64,000 nucleotides of DNA from the NCBI RefSeq assembly GCF_000005505.3, contig NC_016133.3, positions 38,715,237 through 38,779,236 of the forward strand, in the 5' to 3' direction. Under the pieces are notes generated by a model, which was not told the origin of the DNA, searched no databases, and saw nothing but the letters and a program-made list of their open reading frames with translations. The position numbers and the translations under genes were made by a program. This document shows, in pieces, positions 34,685-47,900 of this stretch (position 1 is the first letter of the stretch; each line of letters begins with the position of its first letter). The stretch is from Brachypodium distachyon (taxonomy: Eukaryota > Streptophyta > Magnoliopsida > Poales > Poaceae).

Positions 34685-37600
34685 ATGTCAACGGCAGCGG
34701 CTCGTCCGTGGGCCCGCTCCGCAAAAAACCCGTTAAGTGGTGTTAAATGGTGTCCGTTAACACCCACCCCGTCCAACTGGAAAAGCCCACTTTGTCCAAC
34801 GGACGCCAGAAAGCCCAGCATCTTCCACTGCTCGATGCCCACAACGCCGCTCGATCCCAAGCCGCCGCCACTGCTCGATCCCACGATGCCGTCGCCGCTC
34901 GATCCCACGATGCCGCCGCCGCCCGATCTCAGCGAGGCCGTGCCTCGTCGCCCTCTGCCGCCGCCGCCGCCCGATCTCAGCGAGGCAACACATCGTCGCC
35001 CTCGGCCGTTCGATTTAAACGTTCTGCCGCCGCCCGATATTAGGGAGGCTGCGCCACCACGAGAGGAGCAACCACCAGATGCGCAGCCACGAGAGGAGCA
35101 ACCGATGGTTATTCGCAAAAAAAAAGAAGCGGCATCAACTTGTAGAGGAGATGAAGTTGGGCGCCGCTGCTCGTGATGGTGGTATAAAGAGCCGGAGAGG
35201 AGAAAGATCCCAGGAGCCGGAGATGAGAAAGAAGCGTCACTCAAATAAGGTATAAAAATAGTTGTTTATGTCAAGAAAGGAGAGTGATCATGGTGTGTTT
35301 GCTTATATGATTGCTCTGTTTGTGTACAAATTTCATGACTTCAACTTGTGTTTAACTCTGTTGCTAAAGTTGAGCATCAATATTTCATTGCATGATAAAA
35401 TCTCGGAACTTGAGATGACCGTAAAATTACTAGCACATTGTCAGCTATGATATTAGATCATTACGTATTCACAATAGCCTAGGCTTGCTGGAATTATATC
35501 ATTACAACAACATGGTGTTAGTTGTTAACGGTAGTGAACCTAGGATTGTATTTCAGGTATTCGTATCATGTGAAGTATTTTTGTAGTGATGCTTGGGAAT
35601 AAATTTGTTGCTTGCGCCGTCTTGCCATCTGAATTTAGTGTATGGTGCCACCACACTTTGGGGTGGCAATGTCCCTGTGATCTTGCCATCTGAATTTCTA
35701 GGATTAGTAAGTAGCAAATTGCAAAGCAATAGGGAGTTTTGGTACCGCAAGAGAGCTTCACTTTATAATTTGTAAAGTTGGGTGATACAACTTATTGCCA
35801 TCCTCTCGATTGCAAAGAAATAATTTGGGTGATATTATTTAGCCTTATGGGTTTAGCCTTATGGGTTACTAGAATAAGATGTCATTGTTCAGCCTTATGG
35901 GTTCCTTAATCTCTAATAATCTCAAACATCAGTAGAGGTGATATTCCTCTGTATTTATATGCCTTGCTTGCATCCTGATTTTTAGTTGAGCTTGTAGAAG
36001 TGGGCTATTTAATCTGACCATGGTTAATCCCATAACCTGTAGAGGTGAGCTATTTAATCTGACCTTGGTTGATTCCAGAGAAGTAGTTGAGCTTGTAGAG
36101 GTGAGCTAGGTTAACATGATATATATTTTGTTAACGTTGTTCGTGTCTTGTAACCTAGGATGCCGGTGGTTCTTCAGTTATGCAATCCAGTCGAAGAGTC
36201 CTTTCTCCAACAACAGCTAGATTCTCTCCTGTGGTCGGAATATCTCTAGCAGCCAGGTTCTCTCATTTGGTCAGATCCTCACCGACAGCAAGGTTCTCTC
36301 CGGCGGTCAGGTCATCCCCAGCAGCCAGGTTCTCTCCAGCCGTTAGGTCCTCTCCAGTTGTAGTTGTCAAGTTAGTAGGTGTCAATGTGGTCAGCTCAAC
36401 AATCCAAAGACCAACAAGATCAGGGAAAAGGTCTCAGAAAAGGAAAAGGCTAGATAATACCACTGGCAGCCAAGATAGGTCTACATCTCCAATATCTCCA
36501 AGTCAATTAATTCCATCTCCCACCGCCTGTCAAGTTGATGAACCAATAAGATCAAGGAAAAGTTCTCAGAAAAGGAAATGGCTAGATAATACCACATGCA
36601 GGCGAGATAGGTCCCCATCTCCAATGTCTCCAAGTCAATTAACTCCATCTCCCACCGCCTGTCCAGCTGATGAACCAGCAAGGAAACCACGTAAGCTAAA
36701 ATCTGTTGTGTGGAAGGATTTTGTATCGATGTATCAGCATGGAGTAGTTTGGAGTGGAAAATGCAGATACTATAATGAGATCTTCGAAACCAAAAAAAAA
36801 TGGTACAAGCACATTGCATCGGCACATGAATTGCTGCACAGCGAGATCACAGGTCAATCAGATTGTTAAGAAGCTTAGGAGTGCAGTTTCATCTCTTGAT
36901 GCAAGTTTAGCAAAACATTGGAATTTTGATCAAGCAATTTGAAGAAGACTACTTGCTGAGATGATTGCATTGAATGAATTCCCTTTCTCTATAGTTGAAT
37001 ACTCTGGGTTCAGAAAATTTACCAAGAGTTTGAATCCTGCATTTAAGATGGTTAGCAGAAATACCATCAAAGAAGACTGCATTAGAATCTATAAGGAGCA
37101 CAGGCCTGCCATGCGTGAGTTCTTTAAGGATTTCAAGGGCAGGGTATCTCTAACCTCTGATTTATGGACATCCAACCAAACAATAGGATACATGGCCGTG
37201 ACTTTGCTCTACATCGACCATGATTGGAATCAGAAGAGGAATATCATAAAGTTTTGCATGATGGAACAGCCGCATGACGGAATATCACTTTGCAATGCAA
37301 TGCTAAAGACTTTCCAAGAATGGAATATTGAGGATAAAATCTTCAGCATAACTTTAGACAATGCTTCTGTAAATGACAAAATGATCAAGTATGTGAAAGA
37401 AAATCTGTTGGTTAGGAAAATGTTACATATTGATGGAAATTTGCTACATTCTCGTTGCGCAGCCCATGTTCTGAACCTGATTGTCCAAGATGGTTTGAAG
37501 GTTTTGAAAGGTTTGATTAACAACATAAGAGAAAGTGTGAAATTTGTCAAGAGTACACCTGCTCGAAAGGACAAATTTGATGAAATAGTTGCAAGAATTG

Positions 37601-38629
37601 GAATTTCTGGTGGTAAACGTCCTTGGTATGATACGCCAACAAGGTGGAATTCATCATACCTTATGACAAAGTATGCATTGCCATTTAGAAATGCTTTTCG
37701 GACATTGTCATATGAGGAGCTGAAGAGTGGAAGCGAGCTGAAGCGATATGCAATTTCTTGAAAACATTTTACACTGCAACCAACATAGTCTCGGGTTCAT
37801 CCTATCCAACAGCCCATCTGTATTTTTCACAGATGTGGAGTATCAAGGTATTGTTGGATAAAGAAGCAACGAATCAAAATACTATCATCAGTGAAATGAT
37901 TCCATCAATGAAGGAAAAGTTCAAAAAATATTGGAAAGAGTCATGCTTATCGATGTGCATACCTGTAGTTTTTGACTCTCGATTCAAGCTAGACTACATC
38001 GTATTCCGTTTGCAAAGTGCATTTGGAAATGAGGCAGATGAGACTATTAGTCTTGTTAAAAAAACTATAGAAGACCTCTTTGTTGAGTACTCGATAAAGT
38101 AGGGACGACCAATTGTTGGGATCACACAAGAACAAAATCATGCTGAAAATGATGTGGAAGAAGATGAAGCTATGGCAGATTGGGATGAATATCTTAGTGG
38201 GCAGCAACAACAAGCTAACAACAAACTTGATACATACTTGAAAGACGATCTCTTCCCTTGCAAAGATGAGCTCAATATTCTTGGATGGTGGGATCTACAT
38301 TCAAGCAAATATCCTGTCCTATCATACATTGCGCGTGATGTGCTTGCTATCCAAGGTTCAACAGTATCATCCGAATCTGCATTCAGTACTGGCCAGCGGG
38401 TTATTGGTGATTACCGAAGCAGGCTTTCCACAGAGACAGCTGAGGCATTACTCTGTCTCCAAGACTGGCTGAGAACTGCAAGTAAGCTCCTTTTAGAATT
38501 TTTAAAATTACACATTTGGTATTGCATTATACATTCCACCAAATGTTTTTTGTTCACATGTAATTTCCAGATCCGGATTACTTTGTCAGTCTTGATGATT
38601 CTGATGATGGCTGTGATGCTTCATGGTGA
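34685..38629 (+). pseudogene. hAT (RICESLEEPER-type) transposase, copy B, disrupted
   Basis: Three exons can be placed: 34685-35249 (proline-rich N-terminus), 36159-38481 (BED finger and catalytic core) and 38571-38629 (tail NPDYFVSLDDSD, ending DASW and TGA). Introns of 909 and 89 bp have GT-AG ends. Breaks: an A-run of 9 bases near 35117 shifts exon 1; the BED finger is frame-broken near 36795 and one of its cysteines reads Tyr (KCRYYNEIF); a TGA at 36940-36942 replaces a Ser codon of copy A; a frame slip near 37726 is shared with copy A; and a TAG lies at 38100-38102. The hATC dimerisation domain is present: YLKDDLFP, LGWWDLHSSKYPVLSYIARD, then GSTVSSESAFSTGQRV. The protein would be a cut-and-paste transposase; this copy is dead. 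Confidence 0.9.
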
Positions 38630-39003
38630 GGAGCTGCTAATCCAAGAAAATGGTGTCTGGTAAAGTTCTCTCAAGGCTCAATCTTGTTTTGTTGCCATGT
38701 TCAGAGCATATTAACTTGTTAGTGAATCAGCTAGAAAGTTTAGCAAACTGGATGGCTATGTTCAGAGCTGCTAATTCAAGGAAATAATACTTCTCTAGCT
38801 ATTTTGTTTAGTGTTAACTCTGGTTCTGATGTCTCAAGAAATGGCTGCATCACAGCCAACAATTTTGTCCCATGGACATATACACTTGTGCTTCTTTTTT
38901 TTCAGAGTTCATATGTGGCTGACATAGTAGATTCTGATATAGTTGATTCTTTTCTTTAGTGTTTAGGTGCTCCTTGTTGTTTCTTTCGAGCTGGGGTACA
39001 TAT

Positions 39004-39142
39004 TATTCATCAAGCTTGTTAATTGTGATGTTTCTCAGGTTATGTACATCACCCTCTTGTCAGGGTACAGGTTATTCATCAAGTTTATTAATTGTGATGT
39101 TTCTCAGGTTCTGTACATGTCTTGGATTATTCATCAAGCTTG
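39004..39142 (+). repeat. 69-bp tandem repeat in hAT copy B
   Basis: Counterpart of 14221-14358: ATTCATCAAGCTTGTTAATT, GTGATGTTTCTCAGGTT and GGGTACAGGTTATTCATCAA occur in tandem with the same spacing. Confidence 0.8.
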
Positions 39143-41261
39143 CTGATAACTACAGATGAAGTGTTATACCTAGACTGAAAGCTTCAGTAAGTTCTAATGG
39201 TACTAATTCCAACAAATTAAAGTACTGCATATATATCATCAAGGTCACAAATCAATTTAACATGTATATTTTGTTTATACTTCTTCGAAGTGAACACGTT
39301 AATTTCACTCTAGACATAAACCTGGAGGAAGTAAATGGAATGCTTTAGTTCAACTAGGCTGCTTTCATGGAAGAACTAGCTACTTGTTAATTCTGTACTT
39401 AGGACAATACTGTACAATTGTTCTGTGATACGATGTCTAACTGCCTCATTGTTTCTACTAATTCAGCCTTGAATGAGTTGCGCTACATGGACGGCTGAGC
39501 ATCAACACGGCGTATACGAGATCAGAACATGACTCCTGACCACCTCACAATTCTCCTTCTTCTGAAGTATTGCCGCCTCAGACAGTCAAACAACAATTCA
39601 AAACTCTTGCATAGAGCTAAGCTTCAGAAACACTCGGCAGCTCTTGTGTTTGTGCTAGTTAAACTTGATTTGTTCTCTTGACAGCAGAAAACTTGTTTGT
39701 TTCGGCATATGTGAATTTCCAGAAAATATTCTGTGTATTGATCTTCAAATTTCCTGTGAATTGATCTCTGAATATGTTTCAGAGAATTTGATATGTTTCA
39801 TTCAACCATGTGAGACTTCAGGTTTGTTTTGGAATTAAAAGAAGGGACATGACGTGACTCTAATCGAAACATGACAAAAACTTCCTGAAAATTCATTCAA
39901 CCATTGCTGTTTTGGATTGATCTTTGAATATTTTCTTCCTGAAAATTCAGAGGATCTTCTCTGAAAGTATCTCTTTCTTTATATTTTCAGAGTTTTCTGT
40001 GTATTTGATGTGACTTTCTGTATTTTTTTACAGTTAATACAACAACAGTTAGTACAACAAAATTTAGAGTTTTCTGTTGTATTTGTTGTGTCTTTCTATA
40101 TTTTCTTGCGGGCAGTACAACAACAGTTAGTACAACAAAATTCAGAGTTTTCTGTTGTCTTTCTGTTGTATGTTCTTCCTGAAAATTCAGAGGATATCCT
40201 GAAAGTGTCTCTTTTTTTCTATTTTCTTCCACGCATTGATCTTACAGTTAAACTGAATATCTCTTTGAATTAATGCAGGTCCACCAACCAACCGTTAGCC
40301 GAACAGCAACATTTATTTCTGTTGTACGTATTTGATGTGCCGATCGGTTTTTACGGCTCAGCCGCGGCGCCACTGGACAACGGCACGTGGACTTGCAGCT
40401 GCCAGCGGCTGCTGCTTTGATATGTTGCGGGCAAAGCGGACAGAACCGGAAAGCCCAGTGGACGAGCCGTTTGACATCGCTAATCCTAGAACCCAATCGG
40501 CAGCAATCCACCCCGCGGCGGCGCCGACGAGCGTCCGCACGAGCCAATCGCGCTCGAATCCCCCATCCCCAAAAGCGGCAGCGAGCTCGCTCACGAGCCC
40601 GTCGCGGCCGTGCCCCAAGCCGCGGGGGCTGGAAGTGGACACCCGCGTGGCGTCGCCCAACAGCAAGGCGGGGGGACCGACGCGCCTCGGCCGCCGCCGC
40701 TGCGCTCATCCGTGACGCCGACGTCGGGATGGAGGCCCGCGTCTGTGCTCGCATCCTTCCTGCTCTTCCGCCTCCCCTCTGTGTCCCATCGTGGTTGCTC
40801 CGTCCTCCGCGACCAATCCTTCATCGCGGCCTGGCCGCCGCGCCCTCCTCCCACCGGCCCTGCCTCCTCAACTTCTGGACGGGCGCCCCGACGCAGTGCG
40901 GCATGCCTCTTCGTGCCCGCTACAAGCTTCCCACGGGGTTCCTCCCCGCCTGGGATCTCTCGCTCGAGGGCTCCTTGCACGGTCTCTCCTCTGCTTCGAG
41001 GGCTCCGTCTTCCACGCCATCGCCTGCAACTTGCTCACGCACATGCCCTTTTGCCATCGTTGTGAATCTCCGGGAGGCACTGTGCCGTTACCGTCCCCAA
41101 CTCGATCAGGTGAGACAGGGGAGCCACCTGTTGCCACTCACCTTTGGTTCAAATCGCCAGGTACAAACCACGAGCTACCATGTTTGTCTCCTACCACCTG
41201 TGCCTGTCTATGTTCGTACTATCCTTCGACACTCTGTTGGATTGAACCATGTTTAGTGCTT

Positions 41262-41381
41262 GATGTAAATTCTGGGTCGGATTTGCTTTATGATTCTGGT
41301 TGATGTAAATTCTGGGTCGAAGTTACTTTACGATTGTGCCGGATGTAGTTTCAGTTTATGATAGTTACTTTTCTGGGTCAA
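41262..41381 (+). repeat. 40-bp tandem array, three units
   Basis: Units start at 41262, 41302 and 41342 with GATGTAAATTCTGGGTCG, the same again, and GATGTAGTTTCAG. Each contains a TTACTTTACGATT-like or related second half. Confidence 0.75.
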
Positions 41382-42272
41382 AATTACTTTACGATCTGTG
41401 CCTAGTCTTTGTGCATAAGTCTTCATTCTTTGGTCTTATGGAAAATCAAGTGGCAGTGGCTATTATGCGCCCTGCATTTCTGTTACAAAATGATGAAGGA
41501 ATGCTAGAAGTTTGTAGCTTACGAGCCCTCATTGCCATATTCGATGCAGTTTGCATCACAACTAAGAAGGCATCTGGATTCTCAGGGCATCATGCTTCCC
41601 AACTTGTTCTCATGGATGTACACATCTATTAGGTTTGCAGAATGTTGATTCACTTACGGGCGTATCATTTTTCATGAGTACTCATGTAATCTCTTGCATG
41701 ATTTCTCTTCATCAGAAAGTCACAAGGTGTTTCATGCATTTGTTATCTCATCTTACAGAAATAATTTTCCATTGTATGAACTATGTGCAGCCTCTCCAGT
41801 GATACACACCTAAGTACCATTACTGATGCAGTGATGCTGCTTCCACATATGTAAGTTTATTTATATACCTCTCAAATCCTTCTGTTAATTCTATGGAAAT
41901 AAAAACACTTAATTGTATGTAGTACTTGTAATTTTTGTTTCGTATACAATGGGCTTATTTCCCAGGTCGTGCAGGCTCCTTGCTCCCTGGTTCCAGATCC
42001 GGGCGACGGTTGCTGCCTGGTTGACGCTGCAGGCGTATGGAGCTTGCCGGCAAGGGTCTTCGGCTGCAGGTAGAGTGGTAGACTGCAGGTACCAAGAGTA
42101 GATTTTTAATGTGTGCTACATTAATTTAGGGTGAGATTGCCGGTGAAGATCTCTAGCTCTTCCTTCTGCTGTTCATCTCATAGCTCAGCGGCCATACCCT
42201 TTGCAATTTGTTCATACCAGGGCTTCAATCGGCATCACAGTTTTCGCAGATCTCAGGTGAGTATGCAATTGT

Positions 42273-42440
42273 GATGTAGTTTCAACACATGTAATTACTT
42301 TCATGAGTTCAGTAAATGTAGTTTTAACATATGTAGTTACTTCCATGAGTTCGGTAGATGTAGTTTTAATGTTAAGAGTTACTTTCCTGATTGTTTTAGA
42401 TGTAATTGTGACGTTCAAAGTTACATCTACTTGTGAACTT
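42273..42440 (+). repeat. 42-bp tandem array, four units
   Basis: Units start at 42273, 42315, 42357 and 42399 with the consensus GATGTAGTTTTAACATATGT then AGTTACTTTCATGAGTTCGG. The spacing is exactly 42 bp each time although the units have diverged, the fourth most. Confidence 0.85.
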
Positions 42441-42590
42441 GGACAAAGTAAATTTTAGTAGATGTGTGGAATTACTTTTCAAGCTACTAGGATTGGTTGT
42501 ACTTTTTTCTACGTGATTCATTGGATTTAGTTTTGTAGTCAGTAGAGGTAATTATGTGTGCACACGATGTAATTCTCTTACTCATATGTA

Positions 42591-42672
42591 CTCCCTCCGT
42601 TTCGTAAAGGTTGGCACGGCTTTGAACTAGCTCTAGTTCAAAGTTGTGTCAAGCTTTATGAAATGGAGAGAG
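42591..42672. mobile_element. 82-bp loopless Stowaway-like foldback
   Basis: Two 40-base arms are separated by only 2 bases: CTCCCTCCGTTTCGTAAAGG on one side and TTTATGAAATGGAGAGAG on the other, meeting at TTTGAACTAG / CTAGTTCAAA. I count 33 of 40 arm positions paired. TA flanks both ends. Confidence 0.85.
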
Positions 42673-43936
42673 TAACTTTTTAGTTAGTCTGTTTTTTTCT
42701 TCTGTGCTTTAACTTTTGAAGCATGGCTAGTGATATCGAACTACCATGCTCTGCTTGTGGTTATAAGTGAACTGCCTGAAATCTAATGTGCATTTTCTTG
42801 CTCCTTGCTTATTACATGTACTGTATATATATGCTTTTCGGTGGATGTAGTTCTTGTAATTGTTAGAAGTAAATTTTTGGTTAAGTTCAAGTTTGGGTCA
42901 TGTCCAGTTATTGTTAGCATTTGAAGTGTAGAAAAGTACCAAGCACGACAGCTAAGTGTTTTTCATACATAAAAGCTTCTTTGAAACACATCAGATTCTG
43001 AATTTTACATCCTGATACTCTAGATTATGTTCTAAAATGATCGTAAATTAAGTTTTGTTACTCTATCCGCAGAACCTATATCTCAGTGTTACTAATTTTG
43101 GGGAGATGATTTGTTTGCCAGGTTTCAAGTCAGGTGGGTGCACAAAGCTGGACAAGTAGTAGAGCTATGCAGAGTTTTATATTTTGTATGGATGTAGAAG
43201 GCCCATGGAATTTAGTTCTGCATAATCGCGACTTTGGTCTATAACAAGTAGTTCATTACATGATCGTTTAGTTCAGCAATATGTGCTTTTATGCTATGTG
43301 TATATGTGAAATAAAAATCCGGCTGTAGTAACTTTTGGAGGTGTACGTATCCACCTTTTTGATTGAAGTAAATTTTGTTGCTGCTGAGAAATGTCGTGAG
43401 GCACCAGAGGAAGAAAAACAGGGCAATTTTGTTGTTACTAAGAAGTTGTGACCGTGGCATATAACACTAAAAAGTGGGAACGCGGCCGTGCGGACGTGTT
43501 TAAAGTGGAAACTAGGCCATGCGGACCGTGTATGGCAAAACGTGTGAGCGGCAACACGGATGCATGTGAACGCCCAGCAGCGCGCCTTTGCATTTTGTTT
43601 TCGGAAACAGGAAGCGATGCCAGGAATCCCTTTTATGGGTTGTCGGGGAGCACTGCGGAGGACCAGGGAGTGCGCGCGCGCACTCCCTAGACGTGTCCAT
43701 CGCACAATCATCACGATTCAGGAATGGCCCGGTCCAGACTTCCCGGATTCTGGCCTGTTCTATACTTCTATTGCAGATCCTTGGTGGCTTCGTACTTTCG
43801 TAGTCGCAACTCGCAACTCTCCTGTCCACGGAGATGTGTGCCGCTGCCAGCTCTGTGATTCTTTATGGCTTGACAAGGCAGAGCCGGCTACGTGGAAGCA
43901 GTCACGAAGCCCGGAACCCAGATCCTTAGTCCCTTA

Positions 43937-44177
43937 CTCCCACCGTTCGTTAAAAAATAGCATATTAGCTTTCATTAAGACAAGTTTTTGATCACAAATT
44001 ATTATATCAAGATGTGTTTTATATGACATAAAATTAGTATCGTTAGATTCGTTATCCAAAGTACTTCATGATACTTGATGGTTCATAACATCTAAACCAC
44101 ACTTTAATATAGTAATTTGTGATCAAAGCCTTGTCTTAATAAAAACTAATATGACATTTTTTAAGGAACGGAGGAAG
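43937..44177. mobile_element. Stowaway-like MITE downstream of the GDT1 gene
   Basis: The left end CTCCCACCGTTCGTTAAAAA and the right end TTTTTTAAGGAACGGAGGAAG are inverted repeats. The pairing extends inward over about 70 bp, for example AAGACAAG...TTTGATCACAAATTA with TAATTTGTGATCAAA...CTTGTCTT. TA flanks both ends. 241 bp, noncoding. Confidence 0.88.
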
Positions 44178-44988
44178 TATATTGGAGTTCAGTTTATTGA
44201 TGCGGCGTTTTGCTTTCACCATGTAGTAACACGACTCATTCTTTGAGCGTGCGGAGTTGCATCTGTTTTTTTTCCTTTCTAGAATACAAATCTGCTTTAT
44301 CAATCCACCAAAAATTGCTCATGCAATCGAATATTCTGGATTAACGACAGCTAACCTTTGCCTCAGGAAAGAAAAAGGTTCTACAGTTGAACTAAATGCC
44401 AGTCCTCCCACACAAAAAAATTACAGCATTCCAGCAGGGGCTAACTATGCGAACAGTTTACGAAAACTAATATAGTCTGTACCAGCACTACAATGGAGTA
44501 CCACAGGAATCAAGAGAAAAATTATGACACAATGGAGTACCAGGTTTGCTGCAGGACTGTTTCATCTCTATGAAACAAAAAAAGGAATCAAAAGAAAAAT
44601 GATGCAAGACAATTTAATCTTAAACTCCTTAAAGTCAAATGACTCCCTACCTACTTGTTGCCTTTTGAGATTATAATGAGTACCAAAAGCTCTGCAGTTC
44701 ACACCCATAGGTGCGATAGCAACTTCTCCGTGGGTTTTACTGAATATTTTCAGGTGTTGGCAACAACAGGAAGCAATGGCGACATATTGTAGTAACATCT
44801 AGTTATTTATGCATTGCAAGTCAAATGTTACAATGTGTTGACTAAACTAATGGATCGCCATCCTGTTCGTGAAGGACGGCTGGCTTTCATCACCATCACA
44901 CCATCAATAAGATAAGTCTAATAAAAGCAAAGCTTGGTAAGTGGACAGGAGGCTGTGCTGACACGTTGTGCTGAGCTTCCTGAAGACA
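44178..44988. other. Probable 3' UTR and downstream flank of the GDT1 gene
   Basis: AT-rich DNA without a recognisable gene. GGAGTACCA and ATCAAAAGAAAAAT-like phrases recur near 44494-44600. The part next to 44989 should be the 3' UTR of the minus-strand gene; its end cannot be placed. Confidence 0.45.
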
Positions 44989-47900
44989 TTACAATTGCCC
45001 TTCCGGTCCTGACAACAAGGACAATATGCCAAACAACAGGAATAGCACTCCACTTGACAATTCAACCTACAACAAGATAAGCATCTCATTAGATATAGGG
45101 GCATAAGGCATTTCAGCCATTCACACGGAGTATGAGAAACAGAGTTCAGACAGCGATTCCTACCATCTTCTCAGATATCTGCGAGGCAAGGCTCTTCCCT
45201 CCCATGACAGCAGCAGTAGTGCAGAGTGCTTGAGCTCTAAGCACAATAAGAGGTTTTATCAGGAACACGGTAATCATATAAAAAGAGCGTATAGAGCACA
45301 AGAAAAGGAGCAGCCATACATGACTCCCCCAATGACAACACCAAATGGGTTTTCGTCAGCAGCCAAGCCAATTGTAGCAATCTGAGAAGAGATTCAGCAT
45401 TATAGAGAAAACGATTATCTACTAATAATATCAACAGGTGCCTTGCAAAGGGGAGAATAGAGCAATCTTAGGACATTTTACCTGGCTCTTGTCACCCCAC
45501 TCGCCAAAGAAAGTAATGGAAAATGCCTACAGCACACAAATGAATGGCATGTGAACATTAGGGTGAAACCACAAGCTCCATACTTTTGTTCACCATTTCT
45601 TGGATATGAACAGGAATTTGTGTAGTAATTGATACCTTTAGAAAAATTGGTGAGAAGAACTGCATGAGAAATGGTCTTCGCTGTTTCTTCGTATCATCAG
45701 TTGCCTAGTATTTGACAAATATTTGAGTTGCAGATCCAGATAAGCATACAAAGAAAAATCAATGTGATGCCCCGTGGGACAGGATGCTATAAAATGGGGA
45801 GAAACGGACAGAAAATTGTAAAAACAAAGGGAAAAAAGCAGAGAAAAAACGAGTTTCCGCTTGCCCCTTGGTAAGCAAGTTTTCTGAATCATTTTGCTAA
45901 AACAAGATAAATAGTCCACACAAATACTGAAAAAAGGGATATACATGATGGTGGAACTTTTTTTTCATCACATAAAAATACATCAAAAATCATATACTCG
46001 ATAGAACTTGGAGCAAGTAAAAAAAAGCACACATTCCACTACTATTGCCAATGTACAACATCTTCATAGATAAATGAGAATATCTGGAAATCATGACTTA
46101 TTCTGAGGACAGTGAAGGAAAAAAATGTATATATGTCATGACTTCTATCTTTTGAGGATTGAAAGTGAAAATTGCACAAAAACTGAAATCTGCAATCAAG
46201 CAACATGCTGATGTATTTAAAAAATATAAATGGGCATGTCGCTCATGCACTGACCTTTGATTTGTTTTTCTGTTCCCCTTTGTTACTCTTGAAGTCCGCA
46301 TCCTAAGAATTTGACACAAGTTAGCTACAAATTACTTGAACTACAGTGCAATAAAACTCAAGATATGGCTTAAATTTGCCAACCAGCTTTGCTTCCATTT
46401 CAGCCAATTCTTCTGACTCTCTGCAATAGAAGTTTGTTACTTAGTGTAGTCATTCACTAAAATGCCAAACATGTAAAACAAGTAAAATGGTAACTAAAAA
46501 ACAAAGAAGCAATCAAGCAGATCAGTACCCGTCTTCTTTGAAGCCTTCCCACAATGACCAGATGCCAAACACAAAAAACAGCAGAGTGGTCACATGATGG
46601 GTCCATTTACGTGATATCTGTTCATACAAAATACCGTCAACAGCAGCTTCTTGCAAAGGCAATATTTTTAAAACAAAATTTTGGCATAATCATCACAAGA
46701 AGACAAATTCATAGAATAGGGTTAGTGAGTAGAGGCCAACAATAGCTTCCTTCAACTACTGACTATTATTGCAACATTTAAGTGAAGGTATAATCAGGAG
46801 AAGGATTATAAATGCAATTCTCCATTCTCAGTTGAAAAATAGGCACTTCTGCGATACTTGAAAAACTTCACTAAATACATGTAAAATGGTTATCTTCTTA
46901 ATTTCTGCAGGTTCACTGTTCATATAGTAACAACCAAACTGGCTAGCAACCATTACAAAAAATACTAACATGCGCAGACACCTTTAGACACTTTAAATGA
47001 ACAAACAATGAAAATATAACTATTTTTTCTTGACCTTCTAGAGGTTTTGTATGGTAGATAGTCCAGAAGTTCTTAAGAATCAGTACAATAACTTACCAGA
47101 TTTGGTGCAACCCAGCCTAGAGAAGCAGATAAAGCTGTCATCACCTAGAATATTTAAGTCGGTCAGTTAAGTAGAAAAAAAGGGGCACTCTATTAGACCA
47201 TGTAAAATTTTAAAAATACTCACTGTTAATGCAGATAAACAGCCGGCAAGGACGAGCTTCCGGGGATGGCGCATGGCCAGTATCTTGTAAAGGTAAATGG
47301 GAAACATGATAAGCAAGGTGCTCAAGCCCAAAGATAAAAGGAAAGGAGAAGACAATAATAAAGCAGAATAAAAGAGCTTCTCGAAGTGGGGAATATTGAT
47401 GAGTGTATCAATAGAAAGGAATATGTTTGTCTTGCTACTCCAGACCCTGTCAAAACCCACCATCCCCTGGCCTGAATAGGAACACCCCAGCTAGGCAGCT
47501 ACGATGTTTCTAAGAGTTTTTTTTATGGAAAGACTGTAAGGGAAACCCTTACAGCATAAGTGTGAGCACCGATGTTTCTAAGAGTTACCATGGTTGTGAA
47601 ACAGTTTCTGTTGGCAAGGACAAGCATCTCACCGAAACCAGCAACAGGCCTGCAAAAGTGGAGTACCGGACACACATGGGACGCAAGCCAATTCGGCAAG
47701 CGCAATAGCTCCAACAAACTAGAGGCATCTCTTTATGCGTGGAAACATCCGTGGAAACCCATACGCACCGAGCTGAACAGAACAGGTGTCTCCGACTGAT
47801 TCATCCAAGAAGACACCTCCAAGCCAATCCCCCCCAATAGAAGAGCTCTAGCTACTTTTCAAAAAGATAAAAGTGAGCTGAAACTTACCCGAGCTCCTAA

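Larger units (their letters stand above)
33889..40490 (+). mobile_element. hAT-type element, copy B (long direct repeat)
   Basis: Starts GCGTAACGCCTAAATATG, as copy A does, and matches it through leader, exon 1, intron, transposase body, 69-bp repeats and the AT-rich tail with TTCAGAGTTTTCTG motifs. Homology fades near GACATCGCTAATC. This copy retains the 1.09 kb (37864-38953) missing from copy A and so gives the fuller structure. The spacing from the left edge to the start of exon 1 is 792 bp in both copies, so the leaders have barely changed in length. Terminal inverted repeats and target duplication were not found. Confidence 0.75.
40491..43936. other. Noncoding repeat DNA, probably a transposable element of unknown class
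   Basis: The left third (40490-41140) is GC-rich with overlapping open frames on both strands; the longest plus-strand frame begins with GTG, not ATG, and shows no domain. The middle and right parts are AT-rich and repeatedly use the phrases GATGTA and TTACTTT, which form the 40-bp and 42-bp arrays listed separately. Near 43455-43560 is a GC-richer block, GGAACGCGGCCGTGCGGACG, then GGAAACTAGGCCATGCGGAC, which is itself an imperfect duplication. A MITE (42591-42672) has inserted in it. No coding gene is supported. Confidence 0.45.

Noticed and set aside
33889..40490. hAT terminal inverted repeats and 8-bp target duplication
   Set aside because: CCAAGGTTTAAAATTTTGG near the left edge would be a good left terminus, but its inverted partner was not found on the right, so no TIR is annotated.
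40387..41256. 289-codon plus-strand frame after hAT copy B
   Set aside because: It begins with GTG, overlaps equally long frames on the other strand, and shows no domain.
42273..42440. CRISPR-like regular array
   Set aside because: The units are contiguous and diverged with no unique spacers, in a plant nuclear context. They are tandem repeats.
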